In this document: positions 16,282 to 24,458 of the stretch, piece by piece | How the letters are laid out: every line of letters starts with the position of its first letter | Position numbering within the stretch: the stretch's first letter is position 1 | Source of the DNA: Domibacillus indicus | Lineage (GTDB): Bacteria; Bacillota; Bacilli; Bacillales; Domibacillaceae | Direction: 5' to 3' | Length of the DNA stretch: 45,266 nucleotides | Assembly (NCBI RefSeq): GCF_023715895.1 | Contig: NZ_JAMBOO010000032.1 | Coordinates: 1-45,266 of the forward strand | Notes under the pieces: model-generated | Database searches by the model: none | Told to the model about the DNA's origin: nothing | The model's input: only the letters and a program-made list of their open reading frames with translations | Made by a program: the position numbers and the translations under genes

Positions 16282-16320
16282 AAAAAACGGGCTTATCCAA
16301 CTGGATAAGCCCGTTTTTTT
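16282..16320. terminator. Bidirectional terminator
   Basis: AAAAAACGGGCTTATCCA and TGGATAAGCCCGTTTTTT form a perfect stem between convergent genes. Confidence 0.92.
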
Positions 16321-16322
16321 CG

Positions 16323-17645
16323 TCATTCAAACCGAAGCGCATGGCTCGGCTTCATTCGTGCTGCTTTGAGGGCTGGATAAATGCCGAACAAACCGCCAAT
16401 CACAATCGTAGAACCGAGAGCCAGCTGAATGGCCCATAGGGGAAGAGTCAGTGTAAACGCATCAACGTAGTGATTCCATAGTTCAATAAACGCATAGCCG
16501 AGGCCAATGCCAAACAATCCGCCGATCACACAAAGAAGGAGGGTTTCAAAGAAAAACTGGGCCATAATTTCAAAGGTGGTGGCACCAATCGCTTTGCGAA
16601 TACCAATTTCCCGGGTGCGTTCCCTCACAGACATTACCATGACGTTCATAATGCCGGTACCGCTGATAAACAGCGCAACAGCGGTAATACCGAGCAGCAT
16701 CACTTGTAAAATCACGGTTACGTTATCAATAGCACCAAGCATTTGATCTTGTTTCACGACGCTGAAATCCAGTTCTTTATGATTTTGTTTGATCGCGGAG
16801 GACACAGCATTGTCGACTTCATCAATCACATCGGTGCTGTTTGCTTCAACGATCATTTTGTTTAAATACTTCATATCCGTGTTGGTCAGCGCCGTTTCAA
16901 TCGGCATAACGATGTTGTTATCAGTGCTTGAACCGAGTGTGGCATTCGGCTTGAGTATACCAATGACGGTATATTCTTTTTCGCCGATTTTCAGCTTTTG
17001 GCCGACCATCGTCTTTTCTTCGGCAAACACGACGGTACCTGCCATGAACGAATCGAGGGCGCGCTGCCACCACGTTTTTTCTTCAGAAGCCGGGGTGCCT
17101 GTGCTTCCCGACTGGGCTTCGGCTGTTTTTCCGAGCAACGCGTCGTGAATGTTGCTGCCAAGGACAATCACATTTTTCTTCGACTGCTGTTCTTCCTCTG
17201 TAAAAAAGCGCCCCTCTGCTAAAGCAGCATGCTGAACACGGTTGTATTGATGAGTGCTGCCGACCAGAACGGCCTGGACGTTTTGCTCTCCATATGCTGC
17301 GTTCGATACCGTTTCAAGCTGCGGTGTCACCGACTTAACATTGGGCACCGCTTCTACTGCTTTGGCATCTTCATACGTTAACGTGCTGGGCACGCTTGTA
17401 ATGCCGCTTAAAAAGTCTTTCTGCCCATTCGCGGAATCCAGGACGCGGCCCGGCATCACCAGAATTTGCTCGGCACCGAGGCTTCCCATCTGTTTCAGCA
17501 AGGTATCTTTTACGCCTACTGCAATGGCAATAAGGACAATCACCGCAAAAAGACCAATGACAATGCCCATCATGGCGGACAGGACACGAAATTTGTTCGA
17601 CCAAAGACCGAAGCAGGCGAGCTTTAATGCATTTCCAAGCCTCAT
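16323..17645 (-). CDS. MacB/FtsX-type ABC transporter permease
   Basis: A 440-residue permease of the type VII (MacB) ABC family. First membrane helix about 20-45 (MMGIVIGLFAVIVLIAIAVG), large extracellular MacB_PCD domain (about 46-310), and three C-terminal helices with the FtsX signature VMVMSVRERTREIGIRKAIG (about 340-360). It lacks the soluble LolD-like ATPase, which is the next gene upstream and overlaps by four bases. A Trp-rich insert SEEKTWWQRALDSFM (near 200) interrupts the periplasmic-type domain. Such pairs act mechanically, exporting peptides or lipoproteins or sensing antibiotics; a MacA-like adaptor gene is not adjacent. Confidence 0.87.
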   Translation of the reverse strand: MRLGNALKLACFGLWSNKFRVLSAMMGIVIGLFAVIVLIAIAVGVKDTLLKQMGSLGAEQILVMPGRVLDSANGQKDFLSGITSVPSTLTYEDAKAVEAVPNVKSVTPQLETVSNAAYGEQNVQAVLVGSTHQYNRVQHAALAEGRFFTEEEQQSKKNVIVLGSNIHDALLGKTAEAQSGSTGTPASEEKTWWQRALDSFMAGTVVFAEEKTMVGQKLKIGEKEYTVIGILKPNATLGSSTDNNIVMPIETALTNTDMKYLNKMIVEANSTDVIDEVDNAVSSAIKQNHKELDFSVVKQDQMLGAIDNVTVILQVMLLGITAVALFISGTGIMNVMVMSVRERTREIGIRKAIGATTFEIMAQFFFETLLLCVIGGLFGIGLGYAFIELWNHYVDAFTLTLPLWAIQLALGSTIVIGGLFGIYPALKAARMKPSHALRFE

Positions 17646-18301
17646 GCGAGCACACCATCCTTTAAATGAATGACCCGCTGCGCACGGTCTGCCACTTCCT
17701 GATCATGGGTAATGACCACAATCGTCGTGCCCTGCTGATGAACGCGGTCAAACAGCTGTAAAATCGTTTCAGTTGTTGCTTCATCCAGGCTTCCTGTTGG
17801 TTCATCTGCCAGCAGAATCGACGGTTCATTCACGAGCGCCCGTGCGATCGCAGCCCGCTGCTTTTCTCCTCCGGACAGCCGGGAAGGCTTTTGCTTTCTT
17901 TTATCGGCTAGTCCTACTTCTTCTAACAACTGCAGAACCCGCGCTTTTTTTCTTCCCAGTTTTTTTCGTCCGTATGTAAGGGGGAGAAGCACATTTTGAT
18001 AAACAGATAGATTCGGAATAAGCTGAAATTGCTGAAAAACGAATCCGATTTCGGTGTTTCGAAGAGCAGTCCGTTTCGACTGCCGCATTTTATGGACGGG
18101 TTTGCCGGCTAGTATGTATTCACCTGAGTCAGTGGAGTCGAGCGCACCGAGTATGTTCAGCAGTGTGCTTTTTCCAGAGCCTGATTTTCCCATGATTGCG
18201 ACATATTCTCCTGGATCGATCTGTAAGTCCACACTGCGCAAAATATCTTGCCTGCTGCTGCCGGTTTGAAATGCTTTTTGAACACGGCGAAGCGTAATCA
18301 T
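17642..18301 (-). CDS. MacB/LolD-type ABC transporter ATP-binding protein
   Basis: A 219-residue ATPase with Walker A GKSGSGKST (about 38-46), signature LSGGEKQRAAIARAL, Walker B ILLADEPTGSLD and a switch His in VVITHD. Size and the QRAAIA/EPTGSLD motifs place it in the LolD/MacB/SalX group. It powers the permease encoded next, whose ATG overlaps this gene's stop. The start at 18301 follows GGGAGG with seven bases; an in-frame ATG at 18316 falls before the ribosome binding site. A perfect palindrome lies 24 bases upstream of the start. Confidence 0.9.
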   Translation of the reverse strand: MITLRRVQKAFQTGSSRQDILRSVDLQIDPGEYVAIMGKSGSGKSTLLNILGALDSTDSGEYILAGKPVHKMRQSKRTALRNTEIGFVFQQFQLIPNLSVYQNVLLPLTYGRKKLGRKKARVLQLLEEVGLADKRKQKPSRLSGGEKQRAAIARALVNEPSILLADEPTGSLDEATTETILQLFDRVHQQGTTIVVITHDQEVADRAQRVIHLKDGVLA

Positions 18302-18324
18302 CGTATAACCTCCCATAGATTCTG

Positions 18325-18346
18325 TTATGCTAGCATGCTAGCATAA
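18325..18346. promoter_or_regulatory. Perfect 22-bp palindrome, candidate operator
   Basis: The centre reads GCTAGCATGCTAGC with matching TTAT/ATAA flanks. It also contains two tandem ATGCTAGC units. It lies between the ABC exporter ATPase gene and a divergent SGNH gene, where a dimeric repressor could control either. No regulator gene is adjacent. Confidence 0.55.
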
Positions 18347-18442
18347 GTGTTATAAATTTCCCAGTCCTATCCATACTAATTCATAAAATATGGTATAATC
18401 GTTTGTTGGAGACTATTATACTAGTAAGTGGGGGAAGTTGTT

Positions 18443-19351
18443 TTGAAGAAATATCATGTACTAGCTGCTGTACTGTTGTTTTTCACACTCGCAGCAGTGT
18501 TTAGCAATACAGCCAAAGCAGCCGAGCCGATGCCGGCAAAGGTCATTGCTTCTTCTTTATCGGTACGGGAGAATGCAAGCCCGCGTGCGAAAGTGATCGG
18601 GTCACTGTCCAGATATACTGCTTTATCTGTTTATGGGCAGGCGCCGGGCGGATGGTCGGAGATCCGGTTTCAAAACCGCAGGGCATACGTCCCGTCCAGC
18701 CAGCTGAAAACGGCGAAATCGACGATCGTGGTTACGTTCGGCGACAGCAATACGCAGGGAACAAACTGGAAGCAGAATCCGTCTTATCCGCAGGCGGCAA
18801 AATGGGCCGTAAAGCTCGGACAGACGTATACCGTTGTAAATTCAGGCATCGGAGGCGATACGTCCGTCATGGGGCGTGACCGTTTTCAGCAGGATGTGTT
18901 AAACAAGCGTCCGGACGTAGTCACCATTATGTTTGGGACAAATGATGCCGTGATCCGGTCCAACGGGCAGGCGCGCGTTTCCAAGGCAAAGTTTGAGCAG
19001 AATATCCGCTACTTTACCGATACGCTGAAAGCGAAGAAAATTCGTGTTGTGTTGATGACGACACCGCCTGTTGTTCAAGGGGTGTTTTATAAACGCTATG
19101 ACGAAAAGCTGTACCAAAAATACAGCGGCGCCCGGCAGTGGAATGATTCTTACAATGCCATCATCCGTAAGGTGGCTAAGGAAGAAAGGGTGACGTTGAT
19201 CGATAACTACCAAAATATGAATCTGGCAGCCGGCGGCGCGACCGATCAGAAGTTGATCCTATCGGGGTTAATCGACTCTTCGGGCACGCATTTAACGCCA
19301 AAAGGCGCGGATATGATTTATCAGTCTGTGAATCGGGTGTTAAGCCGTTAA
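18443..19351 (+). CDS. Secreted SH3b-SGNH/GDSL hydrolase
   Basis: About 302 residues. Signal peptide about 1-27, ending AKA. A bacterial SH3 domain (about 33-88, VIASSLSVRENASPRAKVIG) probably binds cell wall. An SGNH hydrolase follows: block I VVTFGDSNTQG (Ser about 102), block II NSGIGGDT, block III FGTND, and block V SSGTHLTPKGADM with the catalytic His. All four blocks are present, so activity is likely, for example deacetylation or esterase action on a surface polymer. TTG at 18443 is preferred because GGGGGAAG precedes it; GTG at 18428 has no ribosome binding site. Confidence 0.88.
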   Translation: MKKYHVLAAVLLFFTLAAVFSNTAKAAEPMPAKVIASSLSVRENASPRAKVIGSLSRYTALSVYGQAPGGWSEIRFQNRRAYVPSSQLKTAKSTIVVTFGDSNTQGTNWKQNPSYPQAAKWAVKLGQTYTVVNSGIGGDTSVMGRDRFQQDVLNKRPDVVTIMFGTNDAVIRSNGQARVSKAKFEQNIRYFTDTLKAKKIRVVLMTTPPVVQGVFYKRYDEKLYQKYSGARQWNDSYNAIIRKVAKEERVTLIDNYQNMNLAAGGATDQKLILSGLIDSSGTHLTPKGADMIYQSVNRVLSR

Positions 19352-19353
19352 AA

Positions 19354-19403
19354 AAGGGGTGTCTCTAAGCTAGGAAACTGGCTGATGAGACAGTCCTTCT
19401 TTT
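19354..19403 (+). terminator. Probable terminator
   Basis: AAGGGGTGTCTC pairs with GAGACAGTCCTT across a long loop and is followed by CTTTTT. Confidence 0.6.
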
Positions 19404-19404
19404 T

Positions 19405-19472
19405 ATGGCCGGAAAACAGAGAATCCGGCCCGGCTGCAGCACTTTCCGGCCCTGATTCTTATTTTTCGGCCT
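19405..19472. repeat. Second cluster of GGCCGG repeats
   Basis: ATGGCCGGAAAA (about 19405), AATCCGGCCC (about 19422), TTTCCGGCCC (about 19443) and TTCGGCCTA (about 19465). Same unit family as 16154-16263, again just downstream of an exported-protein gene. Confidence 0.7.
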
Positions 19473-19540
19473 AAAAAAGAACTAAGCCTTTACTTATAGT
19501 TACATTTTCATGTAAATGCAAAAAAAGATAGAAAACGAGC

Positions 19541-19567
19541 TTAAGTTCGGTGAGAATCCTCCGATAT
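19541..19567 (+). promoter_or_regulatory. SigmaD-like promoter of the protease riboswitch transcript
   Basis: TTAA (19541-19544), a 15-base spacer and TCCGATAT (19560-19567) closely match SigmaD (TAAA-N15-GCCGATAT). Transcription would start just before the aptamer. Confidence 0.5.
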
Positions 19568-19574
19568 AAAGATA

Positions 19575-19678
19575 GGCAGTTAGACTGCTTTAATTTGAAA
19601 AGGCAAATCTGTAGAAATGCAGAGACGCAAAGCTATAGGGGCTAAGCCGTTTTGGTATGCCAGCCAGCTGCCAGGGAG
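19575..19678 (+). promoter_or_regulatory. Cyclic-di-GMP-I (GEMM-I) riboswitch controlling the subtilisin-like protease
   Basis: Core blocks AGGCAAATCTG, a GTAGAAATGC hairpin loop, GAGACGCAAAGCTATAGGGG, CTAAGCC and GGTATGCCAGCCAGCTGCC are near consensus. GGCAG (19575-19579) can pair with CTGCC (19668-19672) to close the aptamer or alternatively with nearby CTGCTT. The ribosome binding site GGGAGG begins one base after CTGCC-A, so ligand-dependent folding could control its access. Translational control is inferred. Confidence 0.92.
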
Positions 19679-19688
19679 GAAATTCATC

Positions 19689-21581
19689 ATGAAGAAAGCT
19701 GCAGCTAGTTTGTTAGCCACTGGGTTGCTTGTTGCTTCTTTTGGTCCTAATGCTGCGTTTGCGGCGCAGGAAGAGGAACAAAATGTCATTGTCATTTTTG
19801 ATGAGAAAGTAGATAAAAAGGCGATTGCACAGGCGGAAGGGGAAATTGACCAGACGTTTAAGCAGCTGCCGATCGCTTCTGTGACACTTCCAGCAGATGA
19901 AGTGAAAGAGCTGAAGCAAGATAAAGATGTGGTCCGTGTAGAAAAAGATATTACCGTTCACGCATCAGCCGACACACTGGATTGGGGTATTGGCGCCACC
20001 AATGTACCGGTTTCCTGGAATGCAGGGTTTACGGGCAGGGGTGTAAAAATAGCTGTTGTAGATACAGGAGTGGCCGCACATTCGGATTTAGCAATTGCAG
20101 GCGGGGCATCTTTTGTTTCATATACAACGTCCTATCAGGATGATAACGGGCACGGCACACACGTAGCCGGCATTATTGGAGCTGAGAACAACGGCTTTGG
20201 CACAAAAGGGGTTGCACCGGATGCAGATGTGTATGCGGTTAAATCATTAGAAAAAAGCGGTTCAGGCAGTTTGTCGAGCATTTTAGCCGGCATTGACTGG
20301 GCCATTACAAATAAAATGGATATTATCAACTTAAGTCTTGGCACGCAAACTAATTCGGCCGCTTTCCAGGCACTGGTCGATAAAGCATATGCGAGCGGCA
20401 TTTTGGTCGTAGCAGCGGCAGGAAATGATGGATCGGTTTCTGGAACAGATGACACCGTTGATTATCCGGCACGTTATGACTCGGCGATTGCTGTTGGCGC
20501 TGTAGACTCTTCTTTGAAACGTGCGTCCTTTTCTTCCACTGGAAGCACGGTTGAAATTGCTGCGCCGGGACAAAGCATTGTTTCTACTTATCTGAATAAC
20601 GGATATGCGCGCATGAGCGGTACATCGATGGCCGCACCGTACGTATCCGGTGAGCTTGCGCTGTTAAAGCAGGCAAATCCGACATCCGATGCAGTGCGCC
20701 TTCGGGCGATTTTAAAAGATACAAGCAAGGATTTGGGCACAGCGGGAAGAGATCCGTGGTTTGGCTATGGATTAATGCAGGCGCCAGCGAGTGCCGCCGC
20801 GCAAACCGTTCAATCCGCTCCAGCTGTAAGCCCGACAGTTTCCAGCCTCACAGTCAGTACTACTTCGGTTTCAGCGCTGCCAGGTGAAACAAAAGCAGTT
20901 ACGCTTACAGCTTCTTATACGGATGGGGCGAAAGCGGACCGTACAAAAGAGGCCGAGTGGACATCAAGCAATCCAGCTGTCGCCACCGTTGAAGGCGGCG
21001 TTATTACGGTCCGCCAGTTCGGTAAAGCAGTGATCAGTTCAACGGACGGCGGTAAAACGGCAAAGGTATCCGTTGATGCGACGGTACGGTCTCTTACAGC
21101 CAGCACAACGCTTATTGCAGGAAAGCCTCAGGACACAAAAGCGGTTCGGTTAACGGCTATACGTGCAGATGGAAGCAAAGTGGATATTACGGAAGCGGCG
21201 CAGTGGAAAACGGCTAATAGTAAAGTAGCGACCGTTAACCGTGGAATCATCACGATTCAAAACTATGGCAAAACAACCGTTTCCGGACTATACGGAGGCA
21301 AAACGGTGAATATCACGGTAGACGCCAGCGTGCGCAGCTTAAGTGTCAGCACAAAACGTGTAGCCGGAAAACCGGGAACGGTGCAAAAAGTAGCCGTTAC
21401 GGCTCTTCTGTCCAGCGGGCAGCGTGTAGATGTAACGCCGCTTGTTACATGGAAGGTACTGAATCAAAAAGTTGCAAACGTATCAGGCGGAGTGGTTTCC
21501 ATTTCGCAGTATGGCAGAACGTATGCCGCGCCCGTTTTTATGGGGAAAACGGTGAATATTTTAATTGAAAGCAAAAAATAA
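19689..21581 (+). CDS. Secreted subtilisin-family serine protease with Big2-like C-terminal repeats
   Basis: A 630-residue S8 protease. Signal peptide about 1-26 (AFA-AQ), inhibitor I9 propeptide about 31-92, catalytic domain about 95-385. Catalytic residues: Asp 125 (VVDTG), His 155 (NGHGTHVAG), Ser 313 (SGTSMAAP), oxyanion Asn 246 (AAGN). Three related Ig-like repeats follow (about 400-475, 478-553, 556-630), each with the WxxxNxxVA-type core (WTSSNPAVATV, WKTANSKVATV, WKVLNQKVANV), probably for wall or substrate contact. The ATG at 19689 follows GGGAGG; longer starts run into the riboswitch. High c-di-GMP would alter its synthesis, suggesting a role in release from or remodelling of a matrix. 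Confidence 0.93.
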   Translation: MKKAAASLLATGLLVASFGPNAAFAAQEEEQNVIVIFDEKVDKKAIAQAEGEIDQTFKQLPIASVTLPADEVKELKQDKDVVRVEKDITVHASADTLDWGIGATNVPVSWNAGFTGRGVKIAVVDTGVAAHSDLAIAGGASFVSYTTSYQDDNGHGTHVAGIIGAENNGFGTKGVAPDADVYAVKSLEKSGSGSLSSILAGIDWAITNKMDIINLSLGTQTNSAAFQALVDKAYASGILVVAAAGNDGSVSGTDDTVDYPARYDSAIAVGAVDSSLKRASFSSTGSTVEIAAPGQSIVSTYLNNGYARMSGTSMAAPYVSGELALLKQANPTSDAVRLRAILKDTSKDLGTAGRDPWFGYGLMQAPASAAAQTVQSAPAVSPTVSSLTVSTTSVSALPGETKAVTLTASYTDGAKADRTKEAEWTSSNPAVATVEGGVITVRQFGKAVISSTDGGKTAKVSVDATVRSLTASTTLIAGKPQDTKAVRLTAIRADGSKVDITEAAQWKTANSKVATVNRGIITIQNYGKTTVSGLYGGKTVNITVDASVRSLSVSTKRVAGKPGTVQKVAVTALLSSGQRVDVTPLVTWKVLNQKVANVSGGVVSISQYGRTYAAPVFMGKTVNILIESKK

Positions 21582-21611
21582 ACCATCATCGCTGTTGTGA
21601 AGAAAGCAGTG

Positions 21612-21642
21612 GAAGCCCGGCCGCCAAGTGCCGGGTTTTTTT
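21612..21642 (+). terminator. Terminator after the protease gene
   Basis: CCCGGC (21616-21621) pairs with GCCGGG (21630-21635), followed by T7. Confidence 0.85.
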
Positions 21643-21723
21643 ATTGAAAGCAAATTTCTTTTTAAATGAATATGTCAACTGAACGGTCATAAAATCTGAC
21701 AATATACATTTTTCAGAAAATGC

Positions 21724-21752
21724 TTGTAAAAGGTGTTTCGATTAATTTAAGA
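21724..21752 (+). promoter_or_regulatory. Putative promoter of the gcv operon
   Basis: TTGTAA (21724-21729) and TTAAGA (21747-21752) with 17-base spacing, about 35 bases upstream of the riboswitch. Confidence 0.4.
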
Positions 21753-21787
21753 TGGAAGTGTCAAATAAATATACGCGGATGACGGCT

Positions 21788-21992
21788 GAGGGAGAGTGCA
21801 TACATGCCGCCGACGGAGCAAGTTTCAAAAGCCTTGAAACGAATCTCTCAGGTACAAGGACCTCAATCGGACGCAGCTCTGGAGAGAGCATGGCGCATAG
21901 TCATGCCACCAAAGGGGAAAATCCAGCTTGGATTAAGCTCTCAGGTAAACGGACAGAGAAAAGGATCATACCTTTTCTCTGTCTTTTTTTTG
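21788..21992 (+). promoter_or_regulatory. Tandem glycine riboswitch with terminator
   Basis: Two aptamers are visible: about 21788-21875 (GGGAGAGTGC ... GCCGACGGAGCAAG ... AATCTCTCAGGTACAAGGACC) and about 21878-21952 (CTCTGGAGAGAGC ... CCACCAAAGGGG ... AAGCTCTCAGGTAAACGGACAG). A terminator, ACAGAGAAAAGG/CCTTTTCTCTGT plus T8, lies at 21953-21992. This is the usual Bacillus arrangement ahead of gcvT: glycine binding prevents termination and turns on glycine cleavage. Confidence 0.95.
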
Positions 21993-22023
21993 GACCAAAA
22001 CGATCAACGGGGGTGCTGGAAGG

Positions 22024-23121
22024 ATGGAATGGAAGAAAACACCGCTTTTTGCTGAATACGAAAAATACGGCGCCAAAGTCATTGATTTTGGCGGCTGGGC
22101 ACTGCCAGTGCAGTTTTCAGGTATATTGGCCGAGCATAAGGCGGTAAGAAGCCATGCCGGGCTGTTCGATGTATCGCACATGGGAGAAGTGCTGGTAGAA
22201 GGCCGAGGAGCGGAAAAGTACTTAAACCGCCTTCTCACCAATGATGTGACGCTGCTTCAGGCAGGAGGCGCCCAATATACCGCCATGTGCTATGAAGACG
22301 GCGGGACAGTCGATGATTTGCTTGTGTATAAGAAGTCAGATGATGCCTTTATGCTTGTGATAAACGCCGCCAATATCGAGAAAGACATTGAATGGATGAA
22401 ACAGCATCTCGCAGAAGAAGTGACCATCACCAATCTATCAGATGAAACGGCGCTTTTGGCTGTGCAGGGGCCGGCTTCAGCCCAAATGCTTCAGCCGCTT
22501 ACGGACACGGATCTTTCCGCTATCCGCCCGTTTCGTTTTGTAGACTCTGCTTTTGTCGGTGGTGTGGAAGGCGTGCTTATCTCCCGCACCGGCTATACAG
22601 GGGAAGACGGGTTTGAATTGTATGTGCCGGCGGAAGGAGCCGTTTCCCTCTGGCAGCGGCTGGCCAGTGAAGGGATTCCTTTATGCGGCCTTGGTGCGCG
22701 GGATACGCTACGCTTAGAAGCACGGCTTCCGCTTTATGGCCAGGAGCTGACAAAAGAAATCAGCCCGCTTGAAGCAGGTATTGGCTTTGCTGTTAAAACA
22801 GCGAAAGAAGCGGCCTTTATCGGACAGGAAGCATTGAAAAAACAAAAAGAAACGGGACTTTCGCGCAAAACGGTCGGGATTGAAATGATCGACCGGGGCA
22901 TCCCGAGAACCGGGTACCGCATTTTATCTGAAATGGGCGAGCCAATAGGGGTGGTGACATCCGGCACCCATTCGCCAACGCTCCAAAAGCCGATCGGCCT
23001 CGCGCTTGTTCAAACAGATTTCTCAGGTGCTGGCACTAAATTTTTCGTAGAGATCCGCGGGAAAAGGGCAGAAGCCATCGTTGTCCAAACGCCATTTTAT
23101 AAAAGGGAGAGAAACGCATGA
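22024..23121 (+). CDS. gcvT: Glycine cleavage system T protein (aminomethyltransferase)
   Basis: A 365-residue full-length GcvT. It transfers the one-carbon unit from aminomethyl-lipoyl-GcvH to tetrahydrofolate, releasing ammonia. Visible motifs: N-terminal [47 protein letters not shown], the conserved Asp-containing [15 protein letters not shown], and [17 protein letters not shown]; the C-terminal barrel holds [12 protein letters not shown]. First gene of an operon; its stop overlaps the gcvPA start (ATGA). No gcvH or lpd is adjacent, as is usual in Bacillus. Confidence 0.97.
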   Translation: MEWKKTPLFAEYEKYGAKVIDFGGWALPVQFSGILAEHKAVRSHAGLFDVSHMGEVLVEGRGAEKYLNRLLTNDVTLLQAGGAQYTAMCYEDGGTVDDLLVYKKSDDAFMLVINAANIEKDIEWMKQHLAEEVTITNLSDETALLAVQGPASAQMLQPLTDTDLSAIRPFRFVDSAFVGGVEGVLISRTGYTGEDGFELYVPAEGAVSLWQRLASEGIPLCGLGARDTLRLEARLPLYGQELTKEISPLEAGIGFAVKTAKEAAFIGQEALKKQKETGLSRKTVGIEMIDRGIPRTGYRILSEMGEPIGVVTSGTHSPTLQKPIGLALVQTDFSGAGTKFFVEIRGKRAEAIVVQTPFYKRERNA

Positions 23122-24458
23122 CATCCACATTCCGCTACTTGCCTGATACAGACCAGGATAGAAAAGAGATGCTGTCGTTTTTAAACGTTTCATCTATAGA
23201 CGAACTGTTTTCTGATATGCCAGCGTCCATCCGCCTTGACGGGGAGCTTGCCATTCCGGATGCACTGCCGGAGCCGGCTCTATGGAAAAAGATGAAAAAC
23301 ATGGCGCGCCAAAATATAGAGCTGCCTTTGTTTCTTGGAGCCGGCACCTATGATCATTACATTCCGAGTGTGGTCGGCCATATGATCTCCCGTTCGGAAT
23401 TTTACACTGCATACACGCCATACCAGCCGGAAATTTCCCAGGGTGAGCTGCAGGCTATTTTTGAATTTCAAACAATGGTGTGTGAGCTGACAGGAATGGA
23501 TGTAGCCAATTCATCGATGTATGACGGCTTTACCGCTCTTGCAGAAGCCGCATCGCTCGCAGTCGGGCATACGAAAAGAGGGAAAGTGGTTGTGTCCTGC
23601 GCTGTTCATCCGGAATCCCGCGCTATTTTGCAAACGGTGGCAGCCGGTCCGGGCTATGTGGTAGAGGAAGCCGCTCTTTCCAAAGACATAACGGATCTTG
23701 ATGCGCTGGGCGAACAAGTGGATGGCGACACAGCGGCGGTTATTGTACAATACCCAAACTTTTTCGGATCGATTGAGGATTTACAGGAAGTAAAAAGAAT
23801 CGCAAAAGCGCACGGTGCCCTTCTGATTGTGAGCGCCAACCCGCTGGCACTTGGCCTGCTCCAGTCACCGGGCCGGCTTGGGGCCGATATTGTCGTCGGC
23901 GATATGCAGCCGCTTGGTATTCCGATGGCGTTCGGCGGACCGCATTGCGGCTACTTTGCCGTCACAAAGCCATTGATGCGCAAAGTGCCGGGCCGGATCG
24001 TCGGCCAGACAACCGATGAAAATGGAAACCGGGGCTTTGTCCTGACGCTGCAGGCTCGCGAGCAGCATATTCGCCGTGAAAAAGCGATGTCCAACATTTG
24101 CTCGAACCAGGCGCTGAACGCGCTGGCCTCGGCTGTTTGTATGGCAGCCCTTGGCAAAAACGGCCTGCGGGAGATGGCTGTCTTGAATCTGGAAAAAGCC
24201 GATTATGCCTGTAAGCTGCTGCAGCAAAAAGGTTTTTCCATACTTAATCAGTCACCCTTTTTCAATGAATTTGTCGTCCAGCTGCCGAAGCCCGTTGCGG
24301 ACGTTCAAGACGCACTGATTGACGCGGGATTTATTGGCGGCTTTGATTTAGGACCGGACTATGGAGAACCGAATGGGATGCTGGTCGCAGTGACCGAGCA
24401 GCGGACAAAGGAAGAGATTGAGGCATTTATTCATGCACTGGAGGGGATTGTGCAATGA
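23118..24458 (+). CDS. gcvPA: Glycine dehydrogenase (decarboxylating) subunit 1
   Basis: A 446-residue N-terminal half of the P protein, the pyridoxal-phosphate enzyme that decarboxylates glycine and loads the aminomethyl group on lipoyl-GcvH. Motifs: [38 protein letters not shown], the [20 protein letters not shown] segment (as overlapping motifs) and the [12 protein letters not shown] loop. This half lacks the PLP lysine, which is in the partner. Start and stop both overlap neighbouring genes by four bases, so subunits are made in a coupled fashion. Confidence 0.97.
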   Translation: MTSTFRYLPDTDQDRKEMLSFLNVSSIDELFSDMPASIRLDGELAIPDALPEPALWKKMKNMARQNIELPLFLGAGTYDHYIPSVVGHMISRSEFYTAYTPYQPEISQGELQAIFEFQTMVCELTGMDVANSSMYDGFTALAEAASLAVGHTKRGKVVVSCAVHPESRAILQTVAAGPGYVVEEAALSKDITDLDALGEQVDGDTAAVIVQYPNFFGSIEDLQEVKRIAKAHGALLIVSANPLALGLLQSPGRLGADIVVGDMQPLGIPMAFGGPHCGYFAVTKPLMRKVPGRIVGQTTDENGNRGFVLTLQAREQHIRREKAMSNICSNQALNALASAVCMAALGKNGLREMAVLNLEKADYACKLLQQKGFSILNQSPFFNEFVVQLPKPVADVQDALIDAGFIGGFDLGPDYGEPNGMLVAVTEQRTKEEIEAFIHALEGIVQ

